Part shown: piece by piece, positions 36,713-46,781 of the stretch
Numbering within the stretch: the stretch's first letter is position 1
Layout: each line of letters begins with the position of its first letter
Origin: Anaerolineae bacterium
Lineage (GTDB): Bacteria > Chloroflexota > Anaerolineae > Promineifilales > Promineifilaceae
Direction of reading: 5' to 3'
Length of the DNA: 62,782 nt
Assembly (NCBI GenBank): GCA_007123775.1
Contig: SLGK01000158.1
Span: 1-62,782, forward strand
Made by a program: the position numbers and the translations under genes
Notes under the pieces: generated by a model
The model's database searches: none
The model's input: the letters and a program-made list of their open reading frames with translations, nothing else
Told to the model about the DNA's origin: nothing

Positions 36713-37805
36713 CTACGCTGTTTCACCCACGCGCGACCGTAGATAAGCCTCCATAAAGTCGTCTAAACGGCCGTCCAACACAGCCTGGGTATTGCCCGTC
36801 TCAGCATTGGTGCGGTGGTCCTTGACCATTTTGTAGGGATGTAGTACGTAAGAACGTATCTGACTGCCCCAGCCGGCGTCCACATCTTCTCCTTTGACCG
36901 CCGCCAGTTCTTCCTCTTGCTTGCGCCGTTCCAGTTCGTAGAGTTGGGTCTTGAGAATGCTCATGGCGGTGTTCATATTCTGCGTCAATGAACGCTGATT
37001 CTGGCAGGAAACCACGATACCGGTCGGTAGATGGGTCAGGCGCACGGCCGTTTCGTTCTTCTGTACGTGTTGCCCGCCCGCCCCACTGGCGCGAAAGCGA
37101 TCAACGCGCAAATCCTTATCGTCAATCTCAATCTCAATATCTTCGGAAATCTCCGGCCAGACCTCGACTTTGGCGAATGAGGTATGGCGACGGCTGGACG
37201 AGTCATAAGGGGAAATTCGCACCAGCCGATGCACACCTCGCTCGGAACGTAAACGGCCGTAGGCATAGGCCCCTTCAATGGCTAGCAGACAACTCTTGAG
37301 GCCCGCCTCATCGCCGGCACTTTCATCCAAAATGGATACACGAAAAGCATGTGTTTCGGCCCAGCGAATAAACATCCGCTGCAACATCTGCGCCCAGTCT
37401 TGCGCTTCGGTACCGCCCGCCCCAGCGTGAATCGCCAGATAAGCGTCTTCCCTATCGTACTCACTGCTGAGCAACGTTTGGAACTCTAAACGGCCGATTT
37501 CATACGTCAATTGAGCCGATTCTTGCGCCAGCTCCACGGCCAGGTCTTCATCCTCCATCTCAGCGAGCAGCAGCGCATCTTCCAGGCGCTTGCTCAGACT
37601 CAGCCAGACGGTCACCTGATCGCGCAGTTGGGTCAGCTCACGCATCATCTCCTGAGCGGCATTCGCGTCATTCCAGAAGCTGGGCGCGGACGCCAGTTGT
37701 TCCAGTTGGGTAATTCTGTCTTGTTTGGCGGCTACGTCAAAGCCGCCTCCGTATGATGTCTACTCGTTCTTTCAAGTCAATGAGTTGGGTGATGGTGTCG
37801 CTCAT
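36713..37805 (-). CDS. prfB: Peptide chain release factor 2, with programmed +1 frameshift
   Basis: Translation starts at ATG 37805 and reads 22 codons to CTT. An in-frame TGA (37737-37739) follows. Reading continues in the +1 frame from GAC 37738 to the stop at 36713, giving a 363-residue RF2. The signal is canonical: an internal GGAGG, three bases, then CTTTGAC. Low RF2 favours the shift, so the gene autoregulates. The catalytic RASGAGGQHVQKN is present. The stop-codon-recognition tripeptide is SPY (RISPYDSSSRRHTSF) instead of SPF, an unusual but conservative change. Automated calls that start at 37648 lose the N-terminus. Confidence 0.95.
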
Positions 37806-37830
37806 TTGTGGTCATCCTTTTTTGTAAGCA

Positions 37831-37881
37831 TAGTGCGTAATGTGTAGGGATTTGTATTACCCACTACCCACTACCCACTAC
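37831..37881. repeat. Heptad repeat in the ftsY/prfB spacer
   Basis: TAGTGCGTAATGTGTAGGG at the left is followed by three tandem CCCACTA units. The two halves are partly complementary. It fills the gap between ftsY and prfB. Confidence 0.5.
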
Positions 37882-37886
37882 ATCAA

Positions 37887-38789
37887 TTATTCAAACAATC
37901 CGTCAACAAACTGGTCCGCATCAAACGGGGCCAGGTCTCCGATTTTTTCGCCAGTGCCGATAAAGCGGACGGGTAACTGTAGCTCCTGATAAATGGCAAA
38001 AACCATACCACCTTTGGCGGTGCCGTCCAGCTTCGTCAGGACCACGCCGGTCACGTTGACCGACTCCTTAAACTTCTGGGCCTGGATCAGCGCATTTTGG
38101 CCGGTGGGGGCGTCCAGCACCAGCAGCACTTCGTGAGGAGCGGCGTGGACGCTTTTCTTGCAGACGCTGTACACTTTTTCCAGCTCCTTCATCAGGTTGA
38201 ATTTGGTGTGCAGACGGCCGGCTGTATCAATAATCAGCGTGTCGAAGCCACGGGCACGAGCCGCACGGATGCCGTCGTAGGCTACCGCCCCCGGATCGGC
38301 ATTGGGTTGGCCGGCAATAACTGGGACGTCGGCCCGCTCGCCCCAAATCTTAAGCTGGTCGATAGCCGCCGCCCGGAAGGTATCCCCGGCCGCCAACACG
38401 ACTCTACGCCCTTTGTTCTGGTAATAATGGGCCAGCTTACCAATGGAGGTCGTTTTGCCGGAACCATTAACACCCACCACCATGACCACTGTCAACTGGC
38501 GGTCTTCTTCCAGCGGAAAGTCAGGTGGGTCAAACAAAAAAGCACGCAACTCTTTCTTGAGGGCCTCGGTCAATTGGTCGCCCCGATACAGACCTTCTTT
38601 GGCCACTCGGGCACGCAGGGCATCAATCAGTTGCAGCGTAGTGGGCACGCCCATGTCAGCCTGAATGAGCAGCGCCTCAACATCTTCCCAGGTTTCTTCG
38701 GTTATATCGCCCGCACCAAAAACGTTGACAATCTGGCCAAAGACAGATTGACGGGTGCGGCTTAATGAATCACGGATGCTTCTAAACAA
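37887..38789 (-). CDS. ftsY: Signal recognition particle receptor FtsY
   Basis: The NG domain is complete: N-domain helices ([20 protein letters not shown]), P-loop [15 protein letters not shown], insertion-box strand [40 protein letters not shown] and the C-terminal [15 protein letters not shown]. FtsY binds SRP at the membrane and hands over ribosome-nascent chains to the translocon. The protein is 300 residues, without the long acidic A domain of E. coli FtsY. DAPTGQN replaces the common DATTGQN. It lies between xseB and prfB on the same strand with repeat-bearing spacers. Confidence 0.95.
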   Translation of the reverse strand: MFRSIRDSLSRTRQSVFGQIVNVFGAGDITEETWEDVEALLIQADMGVPTTLQLIDALRARVAKEGLYRGDQLTEALKKELRAFLFDPPDFPLEEDRQLTVVMVVGVNGSGKTTSIGKLAHYYQNKGRRVVLAAGDTFRAAAIDQLKIWGERADVPVIAGQPNADPGAVAYDGIRAARARGFDTLIIDTAGRLHTKFNLMKELEKVYSVCKKSVHAAPHEVLLVLDAPTGQNALIQAQKFKESVNVTGVVLTKLDGTAKGGMVFAIYQELQLPVRFIGTGEKIGDLAPFDADQFVDGLFE

Positions 38790-38814
38790 GGTTGGTTGTC
38801 TCCTTCAAAGATAG

Positions 38815-38865
38815 GACGGCGGACGAAAGACCGAAGACGGAACGGTGCTACCGTCATCCGTCATC
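38815..38865. repeat. GACGGA-type inverted repeat between xseB and ftsY
   Basis: Units near GACGAAA and GACGGAA on the left face ACCGTCATCCGTCATC on the right. The right side overlaps the last codons of xseB. Confidence 0.45.
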
Positions 38866-39087
38866 ACCCATTGGTCGCTCCACAATTTCGCCATCGGCCG
38901 TTACCTGCTCCACACGCAAAACGGCCGTTTCTAACTGCTGACTGCAATAATCGGCCAACTGCTGCCCCTTTTCGTAGAGGGCCAGCGATTCTTCTAACGT
39001 CAGGTTTCCCGATTCTAGCTGAGAAACGGCCGTTTCCAAAGCAGCCAAAGCATCCTCAAACGATAGCTCGGTCACGGGTGAGTTCAT
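38854..39087 (-). CDS. xseB: Exodeoxyribonuclease VII small subunit
   Basis: The 77-residue product has the XseB helical hairpin: SFEDALAALETAVSQLESGN followed by LTLEESLALYEKGQQLADYC. ATG 39087 (MNSPVTEL) is chosen because GGAG lies six bases upstream; the longer frame from 39105 would begin at the xseA stop. XseB assembles with XseA to form the nuclease that degrades single-stranded DNA to short oligonucleotides. The gene follows xseA by 17 bp in the same operon. Confidence 0.9.
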   Translation of the reverse strand: MNSPVTELSFEDALAALETAVSQLESGNLTLEESLALYEKGQQLADYCSQQLETAVLRVEQVTADGEIVERPMGDDG

Positions 39088-39104
39088 GATCTTCTCCATA
39101 AGCA

Positions 39105-40328
39105 CTACGTGCCACGCACAACAGTCTCAATTTCGCCATCAACGACCTGTATGGTCAGCGCATCGCCAGAAGCAACGGCCGTTACGCTACGCACAATCTG
39201 GCCATCGGCGCGGCGGACAATGGCGTAGCCGCGCCTGAGCGTGGCGGCGGGGCCAACGGCAGTCAAGCCAGTCTGGGCCAGGGCCAGGCGAGCGCGCATC
39301 TTTTCCAGACGACGCTGCATGGCTTGCTCCAAACGGCCGCTCAGGCTGTCAATGCGCTGCCGGTCATTCTCCAGGCGGGTGCTGGGGCTAAGATGAGTCA
39401 AGCTGCGGCGCAGTTGGACCACGGCTGCCTGACGCTGCTGCAACTGACGCGTTAGAACGGCCGTTAGCCGACGACGGCGCTCCGCAATCAATCCGTGCAT
39501 TTCAGACAAATCAGGCACGGCTCGCTCAGCCGCGGCCGATGGGGTCGGCGCCCTTTCATCGGCCACAAAATCAGTAATGGTAAAGTCAGTTTCGTGGCCC
39601 ACGCCGCTGATAATGGGGTGCTGTGCGGCAGCAATGGCCCGGACCACTTGCTCGTCATTAAAGGCCCACAAATCTTCAATCGAGCCGCCACCTCTGGCTA
39701 CAATGATGGTATCAATGTCGGCACGGCCGTCAAGCCATTGTAAGGCCCGCACAATTTGAGGGGGAGCTTCCGGCCCCTGTACCAGCGTGGGGGCAATCAG
39801 CACCGCCACCAACGGGCAACGGCGCTGCAAAACGTGCAAAATATCACGCAGGGCGGCGGCATCGGGCGAGGTGACAATACCAATCTTGCGTGGAAACGGG
39901 GGAATCGGCCGTTTCCGGTCAGCGTCAAACAGGCCCTCGGCAGCTAGTTGCTCTTTAAGCTGTTCAAACGCCAGGGCCAGATTACCCCGTCCAGCCGGTG
40001 TGAGCGACTCTGCATAGAGTTGATAAACCCCGCCGGCCTCATAAACTGAAAGACGGCCTCGGGCCACTACCGCGTCGCCATCCTGCGGCTGAAAGCGCAA
40101 ACGATGGCTTGAGGACCGCCACATAACACATTTCAACTGGGCGGCATCATCTTTCAGCGTAAAGTAGAGGTGTCCCGACCTGGCCTGACTAAAGTTAGAA
40201 ATCTCACCCGCCACTTCAACATCTTGCAGACGGTAGTCGATTTCGAAAAGCTCCCGCACATAACGCGTTAGCTCACTAACTGTCCAGGGTTCAGGTTCCA
40301 GGGCCTGCGCCTGGTTAAATAATCCCAT
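39105..40328 (-). CDS. xseA: Exodeoxyribonuclease VII large subunit
   Basis: An N-terminal OB-fold (VEVAGEISNFSQARSGHLYF, TLKDDAAQLKCVMW) is followed by the catalytic domain: IGIVTSPDAAALRDI, IIVARGGGSIEDLWAFNDE and ISGVGHETDFTITDFVAD. A coiled-coil C-terminal region (~residues 260-370) precedes a final small domain with RRGYAIVRRADGQIV. The length of 407 is typical. It forms exonuclease VII with the adjacent XseB and takes part in mismatch repair and DNA damage tolerance. It is divergent from rsfS. Confidence 0.95.
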   Translation of the reverse strand: MGLFNQAQALEPEPWTVSELTRYVRELFEIDYRLQDVEVAGEISNFSQARSGHLYFTLKDDAAQLKCVMWRSSSHRLRFQPQDGDAVVARGRLSVYEAGGVYQLYAESLTPAGRGNLALAFEQLKEQLAAEGLFDADRKRPIPPFPRKIGIVTSPDAAALRDILHVLQRRCPLVAVLIAPTLVQGPEAPPQIVRALQWLDGRADIDTIIVARGGGSIEDLWAFNDEQVVRAIAAAQHPIISGVGHETDFTITDFVADERAPTPSAAAERAVPDLSEMHGLIAERRRRLTAVLTRQLQQRQAAVVQLRRSLTHLSPSTRLENDRQRIDSLSGRLEQAMQRRLEKMRARLALAQTGLTAVGPAATLRRGYAIVRRADGQIVRSVTAVASGDALTIQVVDGEIETVVRGT

Positions 40329-40386
40329 TGTCTGAACCTAAACGTAAGTTGTCACGCAATCAGCCCTCATGTAAAATGCTCCACGG

Positions 40387-40435
40387 AAAAACCGAGTTTT
40401 TTGCTAAAGTGGTGGCCTTGAAAAACTCGGTTTTT
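40387..40435. terminator. 15-bp perfect hairpin (AAAAACCGAGTTTTT)
   Basis: Arms 40387-40401 and 40421-40435 are exact reverse complements around a 19-nt loop, with A and T runs on both sides and T6 at 40441-40446. It lies upstream of both divergent genes, so it would block incoming transcripts or act as an attenuator for rsfS. Confidence 0.6.
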
Positions 40436-40566
40436 GGACCTTTTTTCAGTAGAGTCATTGGTGAACACCTGTACGGTGATGGTTGGTACAGAGCTGGCTC
40501 GCCAACCGGAATTCATGATTACTGACCATGATATAAAACACAGATAATCCATAACGGAGGTGGCAT

Positions 40567-40914
40567 CTGGAAAGTTTAGAACTTGCACATGCGCTGGTAG
40601 AAACAATTCTCGATAAAAAGGGAGACGATATTCTACTGCTCGACCTGCGCGAACAATCAATTTTTGCCGATTATTTTCTCATGTGCAATGCAGAAAATGA
40701 ACGGCAACTGCGTGCGCTGGCTACGGGGATTGCCGAAAACGCCAAGAAAGAAGCCGGCGTCAACGCACGCGGCTATGAAGGCGAACCTGCAAGCGGTTGG
40801 GTGCTGGTTGATTTTGGTGATGTGGTTGTTCACATTTTCGCGCCAGAACAACGTGAGTATTACCGCTTAGAAGAGTTGTGGCATGATGCCCACACCGTGT
40901 TACGGGTCGATTAG
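40567..40914 (+). CDS. rsfS: Ribosomal silencing factor RsfS (apparent CTG start)
   Basis: The 115-residue protein matches RsfS throughout: ELAHALVETILDKKGDDILL, LDLREQSIFADYFLM, NERQLRALATGIAENAK and WVLVDFGDVVVHIFAPEQRE. RsfS binds L14 on the 50S subunit and blocks subunit joining in starvation. The first in-frame ATG is at 40681, which would delete the first 38 family-conserved residues. The frame opens after TAA 40552, and the only suitable initiator near the GGAGG (40556-40560) is CTG 40567, six bases downstream. Initiation at CTG is therefore inferred. Confidence 0.88.
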   Translation: MESLELAHALVETILDKKGDDILLLDLREQSIFADYFLMCNAENERQLRALATGIAENAKKEAGVNARGYEGEPASGWVLVDFGDVVVHIFAPEQREYYRLEELWHDAHTVLRVD

Positions 40915-40986
40915 CACTAAAATTGCTAGGAGCACCATCAGTTTGTGTCCGGCCATTGTTTCAACTGCGTGACACGCTGGGCTGGC

Positions 40987-41448
40987 CTACGCACTTTCTG
41001 AAATCCAGCTTTCGGTGTTGCGGGACCAATCCACTAATTCAACATCATCAAAAAAGATGCTGACCTCTTTGGCGGCGTTTTCTGGGCTGTCTGAGCCGTG
41101 TACCAGGTTACGGCCGATTTCCAGGCCAAAGTCGCCCCGAATGGTACCGGGTGCTGCCTGGACCGGGTTGGTAGTACCCATCGTTGCCCGGGCCGCCGCA
41201 ATGGCATCGTGGCCTTGCCAAACCATCGCTACCACTGGCCCGGAAACAATATATTCCACAAGGCTTTGATAAAAGGGACGTTCTTTGTGAACGGCATAGT
41301 GGGTCTCGGCCAGTTCTGGCGACATTTGCAAAAACTTCATGCCTACCAGCTTTAGGCCACGCCGTTCAAAGCGGTTGATAATTTCTCCAATTAAACCACG
41401 CTGAACACCATCAGGTTTTACCAATATCAACGTTCTTTCCACAGTCAT
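40987..41448 (-). CDS. ndk: Nucleoside diphosphate kinase
   Basis: The protein begins [20 protein letters not shown] and contains the active-site NLVHGSDS with the phospho-histidine, along with [17 protein letters not shown]. It transfers phosphate between nucleoside tri- and diphosphates through the His intermediate. The 153-residue length is typical. It lies 39 bp downstream of the giant acidic TPR gene on the same strand and may be read through from it. Confidence 0.96.
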   Translation of the reverse strand: MTVERTLILVKPDGVQRGLIGEIINRFERRGLKLVGMKFLQMSPELAETHYAVHKERPFYQSLVEYIVSGPVVAMVWQGHDAIAAARATMGTTNPVQAAPGTIRGDFGLEIGRNLVHGSDSPENAAKEVSIFFDDVELVDWSRNTESWISESA

Positions 41449-41487
41449 AAACTCCTCTAGTAGTTGATTCTGTTGTAAGCTGCCCTG

Positions 41488-44400
41488 CTAAAGGGCATCT
41501 AACGCGTCCCGATAGGTATCTAAGGCTCGCTGTAACTGGCCGTTCCGCATGTAGGCGTCACCCAATAGACGCTGTATCTCGGGTTGACGCTGTTCGGCCA
41601 CGGCCGTTTCCAAATCGGCAATCAGCAACGACAGGCCCCGCCCTTCCTGGACGAGGGTTTGATAGGTGCGGAGGGCCTCATGAGTAGAGCCGCCGGTCAG
41701 CTTGTTACGGGCATCGACCAGCACTGCTTCATCGACAGCGAACTGGCTGCTGTCAAACTCAACTTCCAAACTCTCCAGGTCCAAATCAGCCGCCACCTCA
41801 GTCACCGGTTCAGCCAATGGCTCAGGCTCCATTTCCGATAGTGGTTCCCTATCAATTGCCTCCAGCCTTTCGTCCGCATCAGATTCGGCCGTGGCCATCT
41901 CTTCAGCCTGAAGCCATCTGGTGCCGTCAATCTCGTCGGGCGCTTCAAGCCAATCGGTGAAGCTCAATTCGACGTCCTCTTCCTCTTGGTCCTGGTCCAG
42001 CCAATCGACCATCTCATCATCTTCATCATACGCTTCCAACACGCTTTCCAGCTCATCTTCGGGAGCGATCGGTTCAGTCACATGCGTATCCGTAACGGGT
42101 GGGAGAGCTTCGAGCGTGTCTTCTTGCTCAGTGGCCAACCGTTCTAACCAGGCCACAGCCTCATCCGGATCATCGGGCATTTCAAGGTCAAAGATATCGT
42201 CCGCGTCTTCTATCTCAGGATAGTCTGCATCGTCAACGGCCGTTTCCGTTTGTAACTCCTCATGAACTGCGTCAATCTCGGCCTCGATATCGGCCAGGTC
42301 ATCGACAACGCTGTCCATAGCCCCGATCATGTCCTCAGCGACGACTGCTTCCATGATTTCGTCTGTATCCAGCTCAATCTCTGAGTCCACGTCCAGATCG
42401 ACTTCCGGTTCGGCCGTTTCTACCAACTCGTCAGCCATTGGCACCCGCATTTGGCTAATGGCAGCGGCATCCTCTTCAGTAACAGAAGGTAATTCAGCTA
42501 CATCAGCACCCTGGCGAGCGGCCAGCTTTTCCAACCAGGCCATCAACTCGTCCGGATCATCGGGGACATCACTCAGGGCCAGGGCATCCACGTCATCAGC
42601 AACGGCCGTCTCGGGCAGGTCAAGGTCAAAATCGAGGTCGACACCTGCAACCGGCTCTAGCGCTTCGACCAGATCAGCGGCAGCCATCTCGGCATCAGTC
42701 AACTCCGCCTCAGCTTCTGCCTCAGCCAGATCGATCTCGGCCTCAACTTCCGCTGGCGTCATGTCATCAGGGTCTTCAACCACGCCCGCTTCCATTTCTT
42801 CAACCGGTTCGGCCGGGGCCAGCGCTGTCTGTTCCAGCCAATCCAGCGCGTCCGCCAGCAAATCTTCGGGGACATCATCTGTTGCTGCCTCAGTCAACGC
42901 CAACAATTCCAAATCATCAACGGGGATATCTTCGGGTAAATCAGCCAACGCTTGCCGTTCAAGTTGCTCCAGACGCTGGGTCAGCAAATCAACGCCAGGC
43001 TCCTCCTGAAGAGCCTCGGCTACGTCCTCAGCGGGCAGCAAATCGTCGGACGGCTCTTCCCACTCATCCATTTCTTGAAGACCGTCCAAGAGCTTGTCCA
43101 GTTCGTCGTCCTCTTCGTACGCTTCATCTTCGTCGTACGCTTCTACTTCCTCTTCCCAGGCATCATCAGCCAGCGAAGCCAACCATTGGAGAGCGTCATC
43201 CGGCTCTTCTTCTGCCAGGTCCAGATCGCGTTCCAATTCATCTTCCGTCTCAACCAAATCCGGGAACGATGGGTCTTCGAGAGCTGCTTCTTCAGGGGCT
43301 GCCAACGCTGACTCTAGCTCAGAAACCGGCTCTGGCTCAACCGCTTCGTCGCCAATCGCGGTCGTAGCTTCAGCGACCAGCTCCTCTTCGAAATCGTCAG
43401 CCAATTCTTCAAGCCAGGCCATGGCGTCATCGACTTCTTCTTCGGCGACATCTTCAGCCATTTCTGCGGCGACAGCCTCGTCGAAATCTTCGGACACCGC
43501 CACCGCGACGTCTGACACCGGTTGGTCGTCACTTTCCGACTCAATTTCGTCCTCCAGCTCATCGAGCCAGTCTAACGGCTCAACCTCGGCCAGCTCAGCC
43601 AGGGCCATGTCATCATAGGCATCGGCCGTTTCTCCCTCTTCCAGGTCGGGTGCCAGGTCTGTAATCCAATCGGGCAAGTCTTCGTTGACTATAGCGCCAG
43701 CCTCACCTACCTCGGCCAGTTCCTCGAACTCATCCAACCAGTCAGCGGTTTCATCCAGATCGTCCTCTAACAATGGTGTCGCATCGTCTTCGATCTCATC
43801 AGGCAAGTCATTTTGCAATTCGTCATGATCCCCTATCACAGCATCCTCCATTTTCTCAGGCGGCAGAACCAGTCCGGACGTGTCACCAACATTCAGGTGA
43901 CCGAGCAAACTGGACCATTCCTCCTCACTATCTTGAAGCAATATTTCGGTATCTATTTCGTGCAAATCAGCCGCGTCTGCCTCTTCTGCCAGCAGGCTTT
44001 CCAACTCACCACCAACCGTATTGAACATCCAATCGGGCAGTTGTACGTCGTCTTCGGCAGCGAGAACATCATCAGTAGCCGCTATGGCGTCTGCTTCTAC
44101 ATCGGTAGGCTCATCTGAACCCACCAGTAAGCCACTGTCTGTCTGGACTAACCAATCAGGCAAATTGAGTAATGGGTCATCGGCCAGGGCCTTTTCTACC
44201 GGCTCCTCTTTTTCAGATGGCTGGTCGGTAGTTGTCTCACGGTCTGTATCGGACATCTCAGGCTCGCTCCGCAGCAACCAATCTGGCAGCAGACCAAGAT
44301 CATCACCCGTTAGCTCGCCGGAATGAATATCCGCCGATAGATCAATAAGGTCTGAGCTGCTTACAGTTGGTGGCGTTTCCGTATCATGCTCGTGATACAG

Positions 44401-46677
44401 TAACCAATCGGGTAGATCGGCAGCGGGCGGCTCCTCTAAGAGTTCAGAAGTAAGCAAATCAGTCAAGGGTTGGGCATCTTTGTGTTCGGCCAGTGCTTCG
44501 TCGTCTTCTGCCATCCAGTGGGCTTCGTCTTCCTGACCTTCATCAGATTCTTGCAGTTTAAGTAACCAGCTATCAATAACTTCGACTGATTCGTCGGAGC
44601 GAGCCAGATGATCTAGCCCGTCCCAATCTGCGAACAACTCACCCAACTCATTGTCATCTTCTTCCAGTTCGGCCGCTAAGTCAGTCTGCTTAACAGACTC
44701 AACAGAGGGTGGTGTTTGAATTACCTCTTCCGGCACGATTTCCTCTTCCACCATTTCAGCATCGGCCGTTTCATCAAAATCAAGCTGATCGCGCTCGTCC
44801 GCCACCTCATCCGCGTCCAGGGGCACGGTCATTAACCAGTCTGGCACCCCCTCCTCGTTGACGTCCCAACTCGTCTCGTCCCAGGCCGTAGATTCTTCGT
44901 CAGCGGGCACCGGCAGCACATCCGTATCGAACGGACCTGTCATTAACCAATCGGGAATTGGCTCGTCATCTATAGAGGCCGCTGCCGCATCCTCAGTCAC
45001 GGTCTCGGCCTCAGACCACGCCTGATCGTCCACAGGTTCATCAACCGTCTCAAACGGACGAGATTCCATTTCCAGCGAACTATCTATTAACCAGTCGAGG
45101 TCCGGGGCGTCCGTAGCGGCCGTTTCTACGTCGTCATCGTCTGCTTGCAATGGCCCAGTCATCAGCCAACTTAGCGCACTCTCTTCCAGATCTTCGTCAT
45201 CGGTGTCGGCAAGCGGTACGGAGGCCGGAGGTTCTGGTGGTTCTGACAAACGACCGGTTGTGTGCAGCGGCAGGGGCGTATCGGTGGTTAACCAATCGTC
45301 TGACAAATGGCTATCAAAATCGACCGCGGGCAATCCGGCAGCCAAACCAGCCTGTTCATCGTCAAGCTGCTCAAGCCAATCGTCGTCCTCTGCGAAACCC
45401 TGGACCCAGTCACCAACCAGGGAAGGGTCTACTTGCTCAGGCTCAAATTCGGCCTCATCGACGTCTAACCAGTCGGGCATTTCGTCTGACATTGACCGGG
45501 CAGGTTCAGGTTCAGCCACAGGCGAATCGGCCGCTTCTTTTAGATCAGCCAACCAGTTCGCGTCATCATCAGTTAACAGCGAGTCGGCCGTTTCCTCATC
45601 TTCAAAGGCAATATCGGCAAGCCAGTCGGCCTCCTCATCAGCGAGCAGCCCATCCTCCTCTTCCTGTTTATCAAAGAACCAATCCGGCTCTACGGCCGTT
45701 TCTTCATCTTCGCCGGTAACGGCCGTAATCCCTTCAGGATCACTACTCTCAATAGTTGCTCCCAATTCGTCGGTGAACGACTCGCTCAGCCAGGCATACA
45801 CACCTGCCTCTTCCGTTTCCGTTTCCTCAATCCAATCGGAAGTGGCCTCAACCTCAGGCTCCAACGGCGTGATTGACAGGTCATCCAGCGGTTCAATTAA
45901 GCGTTGCTCCGGCAAAGGAGGGGCCGAAGCATAAGCAAAGAGCCAGCCGACAACCGTTTCAGGATCCACGGTGGACTGATCAAACTGCATCAATTCCTGT
46001 ACGCGCTGGAGATATGGTTGCGCTTCGTCGGGCATGTCGTTTTGTAGCCAGATATGGGCCATCAGTGCGTTGGCAACCAGGCAATAAGGCAGTTTTTCCA
46101 AAATCTGCAAGCAGCGTTCATTAACCTCTAGCCGCTGGCCCATTTGCCACAGCGATTCAACCAATAGCAGCTCCAGGTCAACGCGCTCCGGATCATCGGC
46201 CAGTAGCTGACGAATTTCGCTAACAGCCTGCTCGTATAGCTCCCCCTTCACATAAAAATGGGCTAAGGAGCTGCGCGTGGCGCCAATATGTTCAGGCTCG
46301 CTGCTCTGGCTAACCTGGTACAGAGCGAGCAGTTCTTCACGAACGGCCATGTTGTATGGCTCCATTTCATAGGCTCGTTCCATATGCCAGACAGCATTGG
46401 GCAGCAGAGACTCATACTTGTAAGCAATGGCTAAACCGGCATGGGCCAAAAAATCGTTGGGATCGGCACTCAAGACGCGCTGGAAGATGTCAATGGCATC
46501 TGCCAACCGATGCTGTTCCAGATACGCTTTGCCTAAGGTCCGGTAGGTATCCAGATGACGTGGGTAGTGCTGCAAAATATAGCGGCAATGCTGGGTAACA
46601 ACGGCAAACTCATTGTTTTCTAGCAATCCGTCTATTTCTCTTAAATAGTTGTGGAGAGTGGTTGTAGTCACGCTCAT
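41488..46677 (-). CDS. Giant acidic TPR protein with recurrent (P)DWL motifs
   Basis: The 1729-residue product has TPR repeats at the N-terminus (residues ~10-230, e.g. LGKAYLEQHRLADAIDIFQR) and a last TPR-like pair at the C-terminus (LLGDAYMRNGQLQRALDTYR). Between them are ~1400 residues very rich in Asp/Glu and low in Lys/Arg. Across this region a short hydrophobic motif recurs more than 20 times: MPDWL, IPDWLMTGP, VPDWLMTVP, LPDWLL, LDWLDELED, MAWLEKLA, AWLERLA. The pattern suggests repeated docking sites on a disordered acidic chain. Similar TPR proteins with PDWL repeats seem typical of this lineage, but I know of no assigned function. No signal peptide is present, so it is probably cytosolic. 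Confidence 0.75.
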   Translation of the reverse strand: MSVTTTTLHNYLREIDGLLENNEFAVVTQHCRYILQHYPRHLDTYRTLGKAYLEQHRLADAIDIFQRVLSADPNDFLAHAGLAIAYKYESLLPNAVWHMERAYEMEPYNMAVREELLALYQVSQSSEPEHIGATRSSLAHFYVKGELYEQAVSEIRQLLADDPERVDLELLLVESLWQMGQRLEVNERCLQILEKLPYCLVANALMAHIWLQNDMPDEAQPYLQRVQELMQFDQSTVDPETVVGWLFAYASAPPLPEQRLIEPLDDLSITPLEPEVEATSDWIEETETEEAGVYAWLSESFTDELGATIESSDPEGITAVTGEDEETAVEPDWFFDKQEEEDGLLADEEADWLADIAFEDEETADSLLTDDDANWLADLKEAADSPVAEPEPARSMSDEMPDWLDVDEAEFEPEQVDPSLVGDWVQGFAEDDDWLEQLDDEQAGLAAGLPAVDFDSHLSDDWLTTDTPLPLHTTGRLSEPPEPPASVPLADTDDEDLEESALSWLMTGPLQADDDDVETAATDAPDLDWLIDSSLEMESRPFETVDEPVDDQAWSEAETVTEDAAAASIDDEPIPDWLMTGPFDTDVLPVPADEESTAWDETSWDVNEEGVPDWLMTVPLDADEVADERDQLDFDETADAEMVEEEIVPEEVIQTPPSVESVKQTDLAAELEEDDNELGELFADWDGLDHLARSDESVEVIDSWLLKLQESDEGQEDEAHWMAEDDEALAEHKDAQPLTDLLTSELLEEPPAADLPDWLLYHEHDTETPPTVSSSDLIDLSADIHSGELTGDDLGLLPDWLLRSEPEMSDTDRETTTDQPSEKEEPVEKALADDPLLNLPDWLVQTDSGLLVGSDEPTDVEADAIAATDDVLAAEDDVQLPDWMFNTVGGELESLLAEEADAADLHEIDTEILLQDSEEEWSSLLGHLNVGDTSGLVLPPEKMEDAVIGDHDELQNDLPDEIEDDATPLLEDDLDETADWLDEFEELAEVGEAGAIVNEDLPDWITDLAPDLEEGETADAYDDMALAELAEVEPLDWLDELEDEIESESDDQPVSDVAVAVSEDFDEAVAAEMAEDVAEEEVDDAMAWLEELADDFEEELVAEATTAIGDEAVEPEPVSELESALAAPEEAALEDPSFPDLVETEDELERDLDLAEEEPDDALQWLASLADDAWEEEVEAYDEDEAYEEDDELDKLLDGLQEMDEWEEPSDDLLPAEDVAEALQEEPGVDLLTQRLEQLERQALADLPEDIPVDDLELLALTEAATDDVPEDLLADALDWLEQTALAPAEPVEEMEAGVVEDPDDMTPAEVEAEIDLAEAEAEAELTDAEMAAADLVEALEPVAGVDLDFDLDLPETAVADDVDALALSDVPDDPDELMAWLEKLAARQGADVAELPSVTEEDAAAISQMRVPMADELVETAEPEVDLDVDSEIELDTDEIMEAVVAEDMIGAMDSVVDDLADIEAEIDAVHEELQTETAVDDADYPEIEDADDIFDLEMPDDPDEAVAWLERLATEQEDTLEALPPVTDTHVTEPIAPEDELESVLEAYDEDDEMVDWLDQDQEEEDVELSFTDWLEAPDEIDGTRWLQAEEMATAESDADERLEAIDREPLSEMEPEPLAEPVTEVAADLDLESLEVEFDSSQFAVDEAVLVDARNKLTGGSTHEALRTYQTLVQEGRGLSLLIADLETAVAEQRQPEIQRLLGDAYMRNGQLQRALDTYRDALDAL

Positions 46678-46781
46678 TCCTCAGCAGGTATCGGCTACGG
46701 CAATTATTGGTCAACCTTCTGATATTATGCAAAGTTTTGGGCCAATAAGCAAGTAACGCCGTTGTGACCATGACCATTCAG

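Noticed and set aside
42329..45934. Ser-rich open frames on the plus strand
   Set aside because: These are the complement of the Asp/Glu-rich repeats of the giant TPR gene (GAT/GAA/GAG read in reverse), not real Ser-rich proteins.
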